Below, piece after piece: positions 48,846 to 63,572 of a stretch of 64,000 nt of DNA. Made by a program: the position numbers and the translations under genes. The stretch is taken from contig OY970825.1 in NCBI GenBank assembly GCA_963853835.1, forward strand, positions 31,124,835-31,188,834. The letters are read 5' to 3'. The first letter of the stretch is position 1; every line of letters starts with the position of its first letter. This DNA comes from Calendula officinalis. Taxonomy: Eukaryota > Streptophyta > Magnoliopsida > Asterales > Asteraceae. The notes under the pieces are model-generated. The model ran no database searches, was not told where the DNA came from, and worked only from the letters and a program-made list of their open reading frames with translations.

Positions 48846-51513
48846 TCAACCACTCATCGAAGGTCCCGCACCACCACCTTCATCGCCGGAACTCGTGGCC
48901 GTTTCCGGTCTAATCTCTTCCAACTGCTGAAGAACCAACTGAATTTCCGGTCGAGCCGATGGCGATGGATCAACACAATGCAAAGCAAGTTTCAAAGTGT
49001 TCAACAACTCATCACCAATAACAGAAGCATCTTTCATTAATTCCAAATCAAAAACTTCATTAGTCCATTCTTCCTTCACAATCGAAGCAACCCATTGCGG
49101 TAAATCTACACCGTCCATCGCCTCACCCGGTGATTTGCCCGTTAGGAGTTCTAACATGATCACACCAAGACTGTACACATCGGTTTTCGTGTTGGCTTTC
49201 TTGAGCTTTGAAAGCTCGGGGGCTCGGTACCCGAGCGCACCCGCGGTTGCAATCACGTTTGAATTGGCTGCAGCCGTCATGAGCCGTGATAATCCGAAAT
49301 CCGCAATTTTGGGGTTCACGTTTTCGTCGAGTAAAACGTTGCTTGAAGTTAGGTTTCCATGGATTATGTTGTGATGAGTGTGGAGACTAAGTAAACCTCT
49401 AGACATTCCTTTTGCTATTTGCATCCGTGTCTGCCAATTCACCGGTGTTTCGGGTCCTCGAGCTGCATATAATTCGATTAATTAAGTTTTTTGAATGCGA
49501 AATAGTTCAAAATTTTAAGAATTAATAGAAATTTTAGAAAAATTAGCATTTCTACAATGGGGTTTTCGGCCTTTTAAAAGTATAGTACCCGGGTTTTTAA
49601 AACCCGAAATGTCACCTAGAACGTGCCACGTGTCAATGTATCGACTATGTCATCCAATTTTTGGGATTAAAAAACGCGGAAAGTAGGTGATACACTGACA
49701 CGTTCTTGGTGATATTCCAGTTTTTAATTGGAAAAGCCTACCATTCAAACACTAATTCTTCTAAAAAGTCTATATATTTATGAAACAACTTGTTACCGTG
49801 AAGAAAAGTAGCAAGGCTTCCTTTAGGCATATAATCAAAAACAAGAAGTTTCTCTCCTTTCGGCCCTAAATAATAAGCCCTCATCGCCAACAAATTCGGA
49901 TGCCGAATTTTCCCCAACAAGTTCACTTCGATTTCAAAATCCCGTTGACTTTTTGTAATTTTTTCTCTTAATCTTTTAACCGCCACTTGATCTCCATCTT
50001 CTAATGATGCTTTATAAACAGTCCCATAAGTACTTTTCCCCATAATTTCAGCAGTCGCACATAATAAATCATCAGCCGTAAATCCCATCGCACCTTCAAA
50101 ATGTACCAACTTCCCTCCCGCCTCTCCGGCCACCTCCGTCTGCGGTATCGCCGCCGCGGATTTTCCAATTGCGCCGCCACCTTCGGTATCCTTCTGTTTA
50201 GCTCCTTTTTTCTTTAATAAACAACAAAGGAGTATGCAGCAGATTACAAGTAGGACTGCTATTAAAGCACCTGATGCAATCAGAATGATTTCTTTGGTGG
50301 TTAATCTGTTGTTTTGACGGCGGTTTGACGGCGGAGATTGGGTGGTCGGACATGGGGTTGACGGACTGTATCCGCATAGATTAAGATTACCGATAAAAGC
50401 GGTTGAATCGAATTTGGTAGAAAGTTGTGGTGGGACTGAACCAGAAAGATCGTTGTATGAAACGTTGAATGAAGAAAGATTTAGTTTTTCACCCAGGAAA
50501 GTTGGGATTTTTCCGGTGAGATTGTTGTGACCCAAATTCAACGAATTTAAAAAAGTCAAATCTGAAAAACTTGCGGGAATACTTCCGTTGATTAGATTAT
50601 AAGAAAAATCAATACTTTCAATTTTCAAAAGCTTACCAAATTCAGTTGGAATATTCCCAGTAATCTGATTATGACTAACTGAAATTTCTTGAAGCTCCGT
50701 CAACTTACTTAACGAACCCGGTAGGGCCCCAGAGAAGAAATTATGGTCAAAAGTCAAAGATTTGAACATGGCTTTGACTCCATTTCCTTCATTCCCCCAC
50801 GAATCTGGGATCAACCCAGAAAAGTTATTGAACTGGAGAGCAAGAAACATGATTGAATTTGATTTGGCAACAGGTTCAGGGATTGAACCGGTCAACGAAT
50901 TAAAAGTTAAATTGACCCTATAAAGCTTAGAACAATTAGCAAGACTTTCAGGAATTTGACCCACTAATAAATTATTACTCAAATCAATAGTTTGAAGCAA
51001 TGGGCATGAACCCAATGCAGGAGGGATTGAACCTGTAAGTTTATTATTAAACAATTGAAGTCCTCTGAGATTAGGTAAGAACCCTAATTCCTTCGGAATT
51101 GAACCACCAATTGCATTATCATGTAAACTGAGTTTTCTTAAAGCTTGAAATTGACCAATTTTGGAACTGATTTGACCGCTTAGACCTCGCCATGGAAGCT
51201 GAATTACGATAACTTGACCTTGAGCACATTTAATCCCTTCCCAGCTTCCAGAACAAGCTCCATAGCCACTATCGTTCCAGCTTTTTAGAAACCCATTTGG
51301 GTCGATTAATCCTTGTTTGAACGATTGAAGAGCTTGGTAGTCTGAATCTGTTACGATGATTCCATCCCATTGTTGAGATGAAACAGGAATTGGGTAATGA
51401 GTGAAAATGAAAATGAATAGTCGTAGGTGAAAAAATAAGGTGTAATAGTGTGTGTTATTTATTTTCTTGCTGAATTTGAAAGGAGTCTTTTTCTGGTTGA
51501 AATTGGACTCCAT
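48846..51513 (-). CDS. IMK2-like: Leucine-rich-repeat receptor-like pseudokinase, IMK2/IMK3 type
   Basis: Two exons, 51513-49797 and 49462-48846, with a 334-bp GT-AG intron in phase 1, give 777 residues. The N-terminal hydrophobic segment ending PIPVSS is a signal peptide. An LRR N-terminal cap (DYQALQSFKQGLIDP) is followed by about ten LRRs (residues about 105-375), a transmembrane helix near 403-430 (IILIASGALIAVLLVICC) and a basic juxtamembrane part. The kinase domain starts near 478, with the VAVK lysine near 511. The catalytic loop reads IIHGNL instead of HRD near 607, while DFG is kept near 625, so phosphotransfer is probably lost. It is expected at the plasma membrane, signalling as a scaffold. 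Arabidopsis IMK2 and IMK3/MRLK share this layout. The gene looks intact. Confidence 0.92.
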
Positions 51514-52385
51514 GACAATGAGTGAGAGGGAAGAAAGGAAGAAGAAATGAAATTGAAATCAAACAGTGGGAGTGGGATGAAATAGTCTTGAAAGAAGGTT
51601 TTGTAGGGATAAAGATGATGTTTTCAGATAGTCACGTGCTTGCCACGCTGCTCCTAGCCACAGAGAAGGAGTGAAATTATTTGGTTAAAAAAACAAGAAA
51701 TTAAATTAGCTATTTTGTGAAATTTGTACTTTTTTTTTTTTTTTGGGTATTCTGATGTTTATTTACCAATTTGTACTATCGTTACTTGATTGTGTATTTA
51801 AAATATTTTTTAGCCTTTAATATCAGTTTCTTATAAAAGTTTCACATTATAAGTAGTAATAAGCACTTTTTACTAACCATATAAAATTTTATTAAAAAAC
51901 ACACAACAAAATGAAAGCTTTCTTTTACAAAATCTTAGAATTATATAAAGGTTTTCGTTTATTTTTATATTATTTTTGAAATGTTTCATCATTTGACAAC
52001 ATTGTATAGTTAAATTGACCTATTTTTATCAAATTATAGCTTTATTTCTTACGTGTTAACAATTAAATTATTTACCGATAATCAAATATAACTATGATAA
52101 TTTGGTAAATTGAACTTTAATACAATTTTTATTCTTAAACAGATTTGTGTTAATAAACAATATGATTTAAACATTTTTATTATATGAACAAAATTAAGTA
52201 TTTTAATAAAAAATTATATTAATTTCTATTAAATTTTCATATTTCATCTTACTACCTATATAATAATTAACTTATGATATCTACTAATTTTATGTCTTAA
52301 TTGTATAATTTAATTTGAATACTTGTATTGATCAAATGAATAAAAAATAATTAATAAAATTTAATAGAAACTAATATCATCTCTT
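51514..52385. other. Receptor-kinase promoter and AT-rich intergenic DNA
   Basis: The first 150 bp upstream of the ATG form the 5' UTR and promoter, with a CACGTG core at about 51634. A poly-T run lies near 51729. The rest is very AT-rich, with no ORF or repeat that I recognise. Confidence 0.5.
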
Positions 52386-52944
52386 GGTGGGGTATTTGCT
52401 CGGAAATTAGTTTGCAGAATTAGCGCTTGGTGGGGTATTTCTGCAGATGAGACTTCATCTATTTCGGGCATTTTCTCCTTGGGCAGCAAGGTTGGGTTCA
52501 CGGGTCGTAGGCTCAAAGCCTTCAACGGGATGCTTTATGTTTTTCTTTTGGTGGTTTGGAAGGTTAGAAACGGGCGATCTTTCAATCGACATGCTACTAT
52601 CTCATATGACATAACTTTCTCCGACATTCAGACTTTTTATTTCCTCTGGTTAAAGAATTGGTCTAACATCCCGTACCTTGGAAACAACTAGGCGACTTGG
52701 ATCACCAATAGTGGAGATTGTTTTCAGCTTTGGCTTGGTTTTGTTTAAGGTGTTTTTAGTTCTTTGCTAGTTTGCTTAGTTCTTTGTTTTTGGTTGTTTG
52801 TTGGTTTTATTCTGGGTTGAATTTTTCTAGATGTATTCTTTTTCGCTAGCTTTTTCCTAGCTTTTAATATATTTATGTGGATCCCTCGAAGGTTATGGCA
52901 ATGTCGAAACTCCTGAGGTTTCCTCTTGCCGTTAAAAAAATAAA
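52386..52944 (+). mobile_element. 5'-truncated LINE, 3' end with A-rich tail
   Basis: Encodes the tail of a plant LINE reverse transcriptase (MLYVFLLVVWKVRNGRSFN ... FYFLWLKNWS), then a 3' UTR ending GCCGTTAAAAAAATAAA. The word ATCTCTT at 52379-52385 recurs at 52945-52951 and is a plausible target duplication. Severe 5' truncation is usual for LINE insertions. Confidence 0.75.
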
Positions 52945-52951
52945 ATCTCTT

Positions 52952-53332
52952 ATTCTAATAACAAATGTGATTTGTAAACGTTAACGGCATTTCAAACTGA
53001 AATCTATGGTACTTAACAGGCAGGTGTTTTTTACTGATATTAAACGAGATTATTTTATTGGTTTTTCAATGAAAAAATGATTTTGTTTCTGGAAAAAGAA
53101 AGGGAAGTTGTGGTACAAGAATATGTCAGAAACGTAGGCTCCTCTCTGTCACGTGCCCCAAGTCTAACGGCTATTTTCCCAATTTTTTAATTTAATTTTA
53201 ATTATTAATTGCCACCCACGGCCACTCCCTCCAACGGCTAACTTTTCATTGTGAATTAGAGATCACAATGATTTGTTAAGGACTCTCACAATAAGTTCAT
53301 AAATACTAAACTTATTGTTAAATTTGTGGACT
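52952..53332. other. Intergenic DNA
   Basis: AT-rich sequence between the LINE tail and the SINE. I see no gene or repeat. Confidence 0.5.
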
Positions 53333-53350
53333 ACAATATGAATTACATTA

Positions 53351-53471
53351 GCAAAGAGATTTTGGCCTAGCGGTATGGTGTTTCCCTCTCAAGTATGAGG
53401 TCAGGAGTTCGAGTCCCGTTGTGAATATAGGTCGTAATTAGGAGGAGATTAGATTTGCCGTTTAAAAAAAA
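53351..53471 (+). mobile_element. tRNA-derived SINE with 18-bp target duplication
   Basis: The 121-bp element has a pol III A-box-like TGGCCTAGCGG and B-box-like AGTTCGAGTCC, a short non-tRNA body and an A-run at the 3' end. It is flanked by perfect 18-bp direct repeats (53333-53350 and 53472-53489, ACAATATGAATTACATTA). The tRNA-like part cannot fold into a full cloverleaf, so it is not a tRNA gene. Mobilisation would depend on a LINE reverse transcriptase. Confidence 0.88.
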
Positions 53472-53489
53472 ACAATATGAATTACATTA

Positions 53490-53757
53490 AAGTTCTTTTA
53501 CTTTGACTTTGACTACAATATGAAATATAGATGACTAAAACTAACAGCTTATTACTGCAATGCAGTTTTTTGTATAATTTTTTATTTAAGTTTTCAAATC
53601 AAATTAGGGTTAATATCATTCAAATGTAAGTATTAATTTTTAGTGTCTTAGTTTTCTTTAGTCATTTAAGTCACCGAATAATATATATATTTGCCTTTAA
53701 AAAAGCTACTGGCAGTAATTTGTGGGTCCAGAACAATATATATAATCTATATACTTG
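53490..53757. other. Intergenic DNA
   Basis: AT-rich; no gene, RNA or repeat recognised. Confidence 0.5.
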
Positions 53758-53939
53758 ATACAAAGGGTATTGATTTAGACTCGATTTTGTGCCCGGTTTG
53801 TAATAAAAATAATTCACCACTGTTTAATACAATGCGATTTTGCTAAAAACATTTTTGGAATCTGATTTTTAGATGGTGGCGCATAAACCCGAGTAATTTT
53901 AATAATGTTCGTGATCTTGCGCTCTTTGAGGGTGGTTTT
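53758..53939 (+). pseudogene. LINE reverse-transcriptase tail, left fragment
   Basis: Reads as LILCPVCN-like ILCPVCNKNN followed by FRWWRINPSNFNN and DLALFEGG, typical of the zinc-binding C-terminal region of plant LINE ORF2. A stop and substitutions are present. Element G interrupts it; the right part resumes at 63573. Confidence 0.6.
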
Positions 53940-54562
53940 TGTTGGAAATATGGTATTTGCAAGTTGGCAAATTTCCTATCATATTTCGTATGTTGCATCG
54001 GTCACGAGGATTTGTGGAGCTTTATTTTTTGTCGAGCCTCTTGAAATGTCATAACGGTTGACAATAATGTTGACACTAATGTTGATACTAATGTCTACAC
54101 TAATGTTTACACTAATGTGAGCATTAAAATAATAAGAGTTATTATTTGTTCTTCATAAATTTGTGTAAGGCTTGAGCCTATATAAGGAACATTTGGCGTG
54201 AAAGTTCTAACATACAAAAATGAATAAGCTCTCCTCTTGAACATGTTGTTGCGTTCTTGATAGAATTCATGTGTTTCCAAGTAGTCACTTTGTGTTATCG
54301 GTAACTCTATTGTTGTAGAATCATACCGACAAACTGCTTCAAATCTTGGTGTTCTGAGGCTTGCAGCATATAGAGCGCGTAAAAACCTTAAAGGACAGGA
54401 ATCACAATTCTGTGCGGTTCGTTATTTCATCAAGAATCAGGTTTGTTCATTCTATTTGGTTCTTTCTTTTTGTTGGTTTTGATATTGAATTATCAATATC
54501 AAATACGGTTTAATATCGTAATTGTCTAAATATTTAATCACCGAATATATAAGAAAACAACA
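53940..54562 (+). repeat. Left LTR of element G (623 bp)
   Basis: TGTTGGAAAT to AAACAACA. It contains a TATA box (GCCTATATAAGG, about 54176-54187) and four near-identical repeats of ACTAATGTNNACACTAATG type at 54070-54125. Confidence 0.9.
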
Positions 54563-54676
54563 ATCTTTAAGGTTTTTTATTTTGTTATATATTGTTGTGT
54601 ATATATAATATATACACATATTTTCTTTTATAAAATATCTGGTGATTAATAAAACATTGAGATATTGTGTCAATTG

Positions 54677-54678
<2 letters not shown>

Positions 54679-54751
<73 letters not shown>
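54679..54751. repeat. (TA)n microsatellite
   Basis: Uninterrupted TA run that borders the left end of the TIR element. Confidence 0.95.
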
Positions 54752-56823
<2,072 letters not shown>

Positions 56824-57199
56824 ATAAGTTACATTTCTTTTAATTATGGCCATTTAAAAGATGTATTGTGTTTTGACATATTTAAATATCTATTTTAATA
56901 TAATAGACAAGTTAAAACAAGAGGTTTTTCTCGTAAAAATATAATCTCGTATAAAGTGTATGTTATATGAATTATCATGCTTATGATTGAAGCATTATAA
57001 TTGATTTAATTATTATTTTTTGTATATAGATTATTTCAAGATACTTTTATGTTTGAAAAGTGTACTATTTGAAAAATCATGATTATACAAAATAGATAAT
57101 TTTAGTGTTAAACAAAATCTTTCCAGTTGTATATCATTAAGCATTGTATTGAACTTATAAGTGGAATAAATTATCAATCATCCCCAAATAGGCTCACCT

Positions 57200-59306
57200 A
57201 TTCTTATTACAATGTCTAGAAAAGATAAAAGCAGTTTTTCTGACTCCAAATGGGTGTGGTTCTGATACGCACTAGCGCTGTCTACCCTCACCGTCTTTCG
57301 TGGTTGTATTCGAATAGAGCTACCGAAAATGGTTGACTAAATAATGTTTTCCTTGAATGTGGTTAAATACTTGGAGTTTCACAAATTTGAGGACTACTCT
57401 TTGGATGTTTTGTTAAAACACTTCCTTATTGAGAAGGAAAATCTCATAAGAGATCAAAAGAGTAAAGTCAGATTGAGTGTTTACCACGTGTCAGGTGGGG
57501 ACTCGGATATTGCTTATGTAAAATGAATTGCAAATGTTGTTGCAAATCTAACCCACTTGGGTGCAAATATGGGTCATGTAGGAGTTAATATGACTACCTC
57601 AGTTACTCAGGTGATAGAGGCCCGAGACTAGTTTGTGGATTCTGGAGCAAACATCCATGTATGTGGAAATCGTGGTAGTTTCTAAATTTATAGTACGGTT
57701 CGAGAAGGAATTGTGGTGACATGTGGTGACATATGTTAATGGCCATATAGTACGTGTTCATGGCATTGTCACAGTGGTTCTAACATTCCGAAATGGAATT
57801 CCGGTTACCCTCGAGAGGTCGTACATGTTCTTGAATCTCCAAGGGACTTATATCGGAGAACAAATATGACAAAAATAGTTACAAGCTGGTAATAATAAAA
57901 AATGGTCATACCGTGTTCTCCAAAGATGGGTTATTGTGGATCAAACCATCAACACGGGTGGAATGTTTATGCTTGATCTATGTGGTGATGGATAAGACAA
58001 TGTTGTATCTATATCCAATGATTATGTGTTAAATGTTGATCTTTGTAATCATGAGAATATGATACTGTCAGCGTTAGTGACAATATCACTAGTGATGATG
58101 TAACTAAGTTTCGAATTAATGAAATAGTTTTTCAAATTATATTGCCTATTCATTTTCTTTGTGCCATAAAAGGTTAGCTCACACTAACATTAAAAAAACA
58201 TATATTGAAAAGACACAATCTAAAGTATTGATAAGAGTAAATAATAATGACTTTGACAAATGTGAAACTTGTATAAAATCAAAGCTTACAAAGAAACTTT
58301 TTCAAGTGTCAAAAGAATTACATCATTACTAGAGTTGATCTATTAAGATATTTGTGAACTGAATGGAATACTCACGGGTGGAGGTAAAAGATACTTCATT
58401 ACATTTTGTGGTGATTATAGCCACTATTTACATGTTTACTTGTTGCATTCAAAATATGAAGCTTTTAATGCATTCAAACTGTATAAGTGCATGGTTGAAA
58501 ATCAACATGACAAACACATTAAGATTCTTCGCTTGGAAAGAGGCGGAGAATAGTTTGATACATTTTGTGAAGAGAATGGTATCAAGCATGAAAAAATTTC
58601 ACCATATACTCCCCAACCGAATGGATTAGCTGAAATAAAGAGTATAACCCTTGTTGAAATGTTCAACTGTATGTTGAATCAATCGGGTTTGCCACACAAT
58701 CGGTGGGGGAAGCTTTGTTGACTGCATGTTATGTGCACAACATAATCACTAGTCGTGTGATTCCTTCTAGTCCATATAAGTTATGGAAAGGAAGAAAACC
58801 TAACTTAGATTATCTAAACGTGCGGGGGTGTTTAACTTATTATCGTACACCTAATCTTAAACGATCCAAGTCAGGAGCTCGAACTATAAAGAGTATATTC
58901 ATTGGAATTGCTCAAAATAGCAAGGCCTGCCGATTGTTTGATAAAGAATCAAGTGTCCTTGTAGAATCCAGAGATGTGGAGTTCTTTGAGGATAAGTTAA
59001 TAGAAGATGATGAAAACTCCAATCCCAGCTTTAATCCTATTCAAGCACCCAGTACTTCTCGAGATATTATCTCATCTTCTTCTGTTGTAGAAGAACCACC
59101 TTCTTCTGTTGTAGAAGAACCAAAGAGAAGTACAAAGGTCAGAATGGAAAAAGAATTTTGGAGACACTTTTCTATCATACTTGATTGAAGGATCTCAATC
59201 TAAGGTGACGAGAGAGGTCATTTTAGCTATTAGTTTTGATGATGATCCTAAGATTTTTACTGAAGCCATAACATTGAGAGATGCTCCTTTGTTGAAGGAT
59301 GTCATT
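57200..59306 (+). pseudogene. Element G gag, protease and integrase remnants
   Basis: Weak Gag-like sequence near 57340-57530 is followed by protease FVDSGANIHVCGNRG near 57632. GAG-pre-integrase LAHTNIKK lies near 58170. The integrase core (LRLERGGE then stop, PYTPQPNGLAE) lies near 58530-58640. The integrase C-terminal part is open from 58703 to 59188 (MGEALLTACYVHN, SPYKLWKGRKPNLDYL). Many stops and frameshifts. The frame is then cut by the solo LTR at 59312. Confidence 0.8.
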
Positions 59307-59311
59307 AATGT

Positions 59312-61027
59312 TGTAACACCTCAAATTTTAATACAAAACATTTGGCCAAAATAATCATTTAATAAAGAGGAGAACTATCCCAAAATACGGATTTACAAAA
59401 ACCTTTGGTATGAAAATTAGGGTATAAGTTTGGTGTTACAAAATATATCAAAACCAAAGTTAAGTCTAAATCGGTTCTAGTGTTCTTCTACTCTAGGCCC
59501 CACATCTCTATCCATGCGTACCTACACCTTCGATCCCGAACCTGAGTACATAGCAAAACAACAAGGAGTATGTGAGACAAAAACATCTCGTGAGCTACAT
59601 GGGTTTAGACCCAATAATAATAATAATCATAAGGCATACAAACAAATATACAAGTAACTCGTCCATCTATCTAGTCACCCTATTGTGACTCTATAATCCT
59701 TGCTTTCCTAGCAATCATATCTAGTTATCGGGTCATCCCCAACTAACTAGAACCACATTAACTTATTAACCGGGGATCCCCCGCATTAATAAGCTTCAAG
59801 GTAAAGGCAAGAGGGAATCGCCCAATCTATCGATACCTGCCTTACTCGCCGGACTACTTCCAGTTAGCAAGACTACTATCATGGAATGGGCCGATGGGGA
59901 TCCGCCCAAATACTCCCCATTCCATATCCTCATGACCGTGGATCCCCCGCGTCATCACAACGTCTCATCCTTACTATAACTCGATGGTTATGTCAACAAA
60001 GCCTTTGGCTATCACGTCAATCATCAAGCAAGCTAGTTAACTATATTCAACAATATATTACTAACTCTATACACTAATTTTCCACATAAGTAACAATAGA
60101 CTCGACATATGTAAATAAAGACATTTTCACGGCTATGTACTCAATAAGGTCCACACGTACTCACCTTAGCAATATAATGCTCCAACCGTATTCTTTCCGC
60201 CGGTTTCCTTGTTCCAACAATTCGGTCAACCTCCAAGACTTCACTGAAAGCCTAATACAACAATCATACAATGTTCAACATCACACACTACTAATAATGT
60301 ATCCATTTATCACTAGATACCATCAACTAACACTTTCCCCCAATTATGGTGATTTACCAAACCTAGGTTTAACCAACCCTTAAGATTCTTACCAATCTTA
60401 ATCATACACTTGTTTCCTTTGTAATTATACCATCTATTAAGTGTATACATCATTTATAACACCATAACCCATAACCCCAAGAACTACGGTTTCAAACCCA
60501 AGCATCCAAATACATAGATCTTAAGCTACAAAGATCAAGGAGTGAAGATATACCTTTAATCTTCCACTAGGAGTGAAATCTACCAAAGATTTGTGAAGAG
60601 ATCAACCAAAATCTGCACTTGAGCTCAAAAATCGCCAAAGAGGAAACTAGGGTTTTGATATGGCATTTAATGAGCTAAAACCCGAATTTATTGCAGACGA
60701 CCCAAGTTCACGCCGTGAACTAGTTCACGGTCGTGAACTCTGCGCTCCGTGAACAATTCCCGATCGCTACCTGAACGTGAACTTTGATCGCCAGAAAACA
60801 CCAATCCCTGTAGGGAGTTCACGATCGTGAACCCAAGTTCACGCCGTGAACTTCCCTTGTGCAGTAGGGCTGCATTTTTCGGTTGTTGCCTCGACCCGGT
60901 TTCGCCCATAACTTTCTCGTACGGTGTCCAAATGACACGAAACCAATTTCTACGTGTTTTATATGATTTATCCATAATTATCATATTTTTATACAATTTA
61001 TTTATTTACAAATTTCGGGTCGTTACA
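59312..61027 (-). repeat. Solo LTR of the F chromovirus family
   Basis: 1716 bp, TGTAACACC to GTTACA on the plus strand, collinear with the F LTRs but clearly more diverged: the tandem array is degraded and the palindrome-rich part has different repeats (GTTCACG/CGTGAAC). TAATG occurs at 59306-59310 and 61030-61034, offset by 1-2 bases from the LTR ends. Removing the insert rejoins G's pol (left GTCATTAATG, right TAATGATGAA). Confidence 0.9.
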
Positions 61028-62470
61028 GTTAATGATGAAATGAATTCAATTATGGGAAATAGAACTTGGGAGTTAGCTGATCTTCCCAAGGGTATGAGAC
61101 CCATATGATCTATATGGATCATCAAGAGGAAGTATCATCCAGATGGATCAGTATGTGCCTATAAAGCGAGATTAGTCACTAAAGGTTATAGACAAAGAGA
61201 ATGTAATGATTATTTTGAAACATATGTTCCGGTTGCTAGAATCAGTTCAATAAGAACTCTTATCAATCTCAGCATTGAAAGGATTGTATATTCATCAAAT
61301 GGATGTGAAGATAGCCTTTATAAATGGATATCTCAAGGAGGAGATATACTTGGAGCAACCTGGAGGTTTCATAGTATTCGGACAGGAAAACAAAGTTTGT
61401 AGACTTATTAAATCACTATACGATTTGAAACAAGCTCCAAAACAGTGGCATGAGAGATTTGACACCACTGTATCTGCAATTGGTTTGAAACATAATAGTG
61501 TTGATAGATGTATCTACCCTAAATGCACAACTGAATACAACGTACTTATCTGTCTTTATGTTGATGATATGTTGATATATGACACTCACCTACAAGGTAT
61601 ACTTGATACGAAGAAATACATATCCTCAAACTTTAAGATGAAAGATCTAGGGGAAGTGGATACCATTCTTGGTATTAAGGTCAAAAGGACAGATAGTCAA
61701 ATTTCTCTAAGTCAATCTCATTACATAGAGAAAATATTGACAAAGTTTCAACACTTGACTATTAAGGAATTTAACACTCCTTTCGATTCTAGTGTAAAAC
61801 TTGAAGTGAACTATGGTAGAGCAGTGGCTCAACTAGAATATGGTAGTGCAATTGGAAGTATGATGTATGCTACACACTGCACTAGAAGGCAGTAGGAAGA
61901 GTACTAGGATACCTGAAAAGGACTAGTAATTTTGAGTTGACTTACACGTCAAATTCTAGTATACTAGACTGGTATTCAGATACCAGCTGGATTGATAACA
62001 TGAGTGATTCTAAATCCACAAGTGGATGGATTTAAACACTAGATGGTGGGACTATTTCTTGGGCGAGCAAGAAACACTCATGTATAGCTCACTCAACGAT
62101 GGAAGCTGAGCTTATGCTTTAGCCGCTGCAGGCAAAGAGGCAGAGTGGATTAGAGATCTACTATTGGATATCTGTTTGTGGGATACTCCGATGCCTTCAA
62201 TTCCCATGTACTGTGATAGTGAGGCCACACTGTCTAAAGTATATAATTATGAATATAATGGGAAGTCGAGACACGTAGGTCTTTGACAACATTCTGTGAG
62301 ATAACTAATTAATAGTGGTACCATCAAAGTTTTTATGTCAAGGCAACAAAGAACTTGACATATCCATTTACCAAACCTCTGACGAGAGATTTTGTTACAT
62401 CTACCACGAGAGTCATGAGTCTAAAACCAAACTAAAATCGTTAGTAATGGAAACCCAACTTGAACTTAGT
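61028..62470 (+). pseudogene. Element G reverse transcriptase and RNase H remnants
   Basis: NRTWELADLPKGMRPI then a stop; reverse transcriptase continues in 61275-61895 with QMDVKIAFINGYLKEE, KSLYDLKQAPKQW and YVDDMLIYD. RNase H pieces (SWIDNMSDSKSTSGW, ISWASKKHS, AAAGKEAEWIRDLL, YCDSEATLS) follow to about 62290 in several frames. The rest up to 62943 is a decayed 3' tail. Non-functional. Confidence 0.85.
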
Positions 62471-62943
62471 GCTCCTATTTTCAAGTTTAATGGGTAACAA
62501 CGAAATTACTAATGATAGAAGGTACTATCAATCGTGATAGATCCATGTGAGGTAGGATAGTACGTCGTTGACGAGAACGAGGATGAGTTAATACTCTTAA
62601 GAAAATTTTGGAGACATCTAAGCAACGAAGATGTTGTGAAATTTTGCCTATTTGACCTAGAGGTGGTGCCGCCTCAAATGAAGACTTTTGGTTTGTCTTC
62701 TAAAGGGTCATGAAAAGGATTTTAGCACATGGTCATATTAGTGCTCAGAGAGAACACAAAGATGGCATATGTTGTGTGGGGGTAAACCGGGGAGGTTATT
62801 AAGGTTCTTGGTTTAAACCTATTAGGATACCATTGAATCAGTCTCTTCTTGTTTGCTCACATTAAACTTGGGTTTAATCTTCGTGACACCTAGATGACAA
62901 CATCTGTCTGAGTGAAAGGAAACTTTCCAACTTGGTGGGGGAT

Positions 62944-63572
62944 TGTTGGAAATATGGTATTTGCAAGTTGGCAAATTTCCTATCATACTTCGTATGTTGC
63001 ATCGGTCACGAGGAGTTGTGGAGCTTTATTTTTTGTCGAGCCTATTGAAATGTCATAACGGTTGACAATAATGTTGACACTAATGTTGATACTAATGTCT
63101 ACACTAATGTTGACACTAATGTGAGCATTAAAATAATAAGAGTTATTATTTGTTCTTCATAAATTTGTGTAAGGCTTGAGCCTATAAAAGGAACATTTGG
63201 TGTGAAAGTTCTAACATAAAAAAATTAATAAGCTCTCCTCTTGATCATGTTGTTGCGTTCTTGATAGAATTCATGTGTTTCCAAGTAGTCACTTTGTGTT
63301 ACCGGTAACTCTATTGCTGTAGAATTATACCGACAAACTGCATCAAGTCCTGGGGTTCTACGCTGAGGCTTGCAGCATATAGAGCGCGTAGAAACCTTAA
63401 AGGACAGGAATCACAATTATGTGCGGTTCGTTATTTCATCAAGAATCATGTTTGTTCATTCTATTTGGTTCTTTCTTATTTGTTGGTTTTGATATTGAAT
63501 TATCAATATCAAATACGGTTTAATATCGTAATTGTCTAAATATTTAATCACCGAATATATAAGAAAACAACA
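62944..63572 (+). repeat. Right LTR of element G (629 bp)
   Basis: Follows GGTGGGGGAT and is collinear with the left LTR, with scattered substitutions and a short insertion near 63360. It ends AAACAACA, then the target duplication GTTTT. Confidence 0.9.

Noticed and set aside
52479..52691. Small host gene
   Set aside because: The sequence matches the style of a LINE reverse-transcriptase tail and is followed by a LINE-type 3' end.
53351..53425. Functional tRNA gene
   Set aside because: A and B box words are present, but no cloverleaf can be completed and the unit ends in an A-run inside an 18-bp target duplication.
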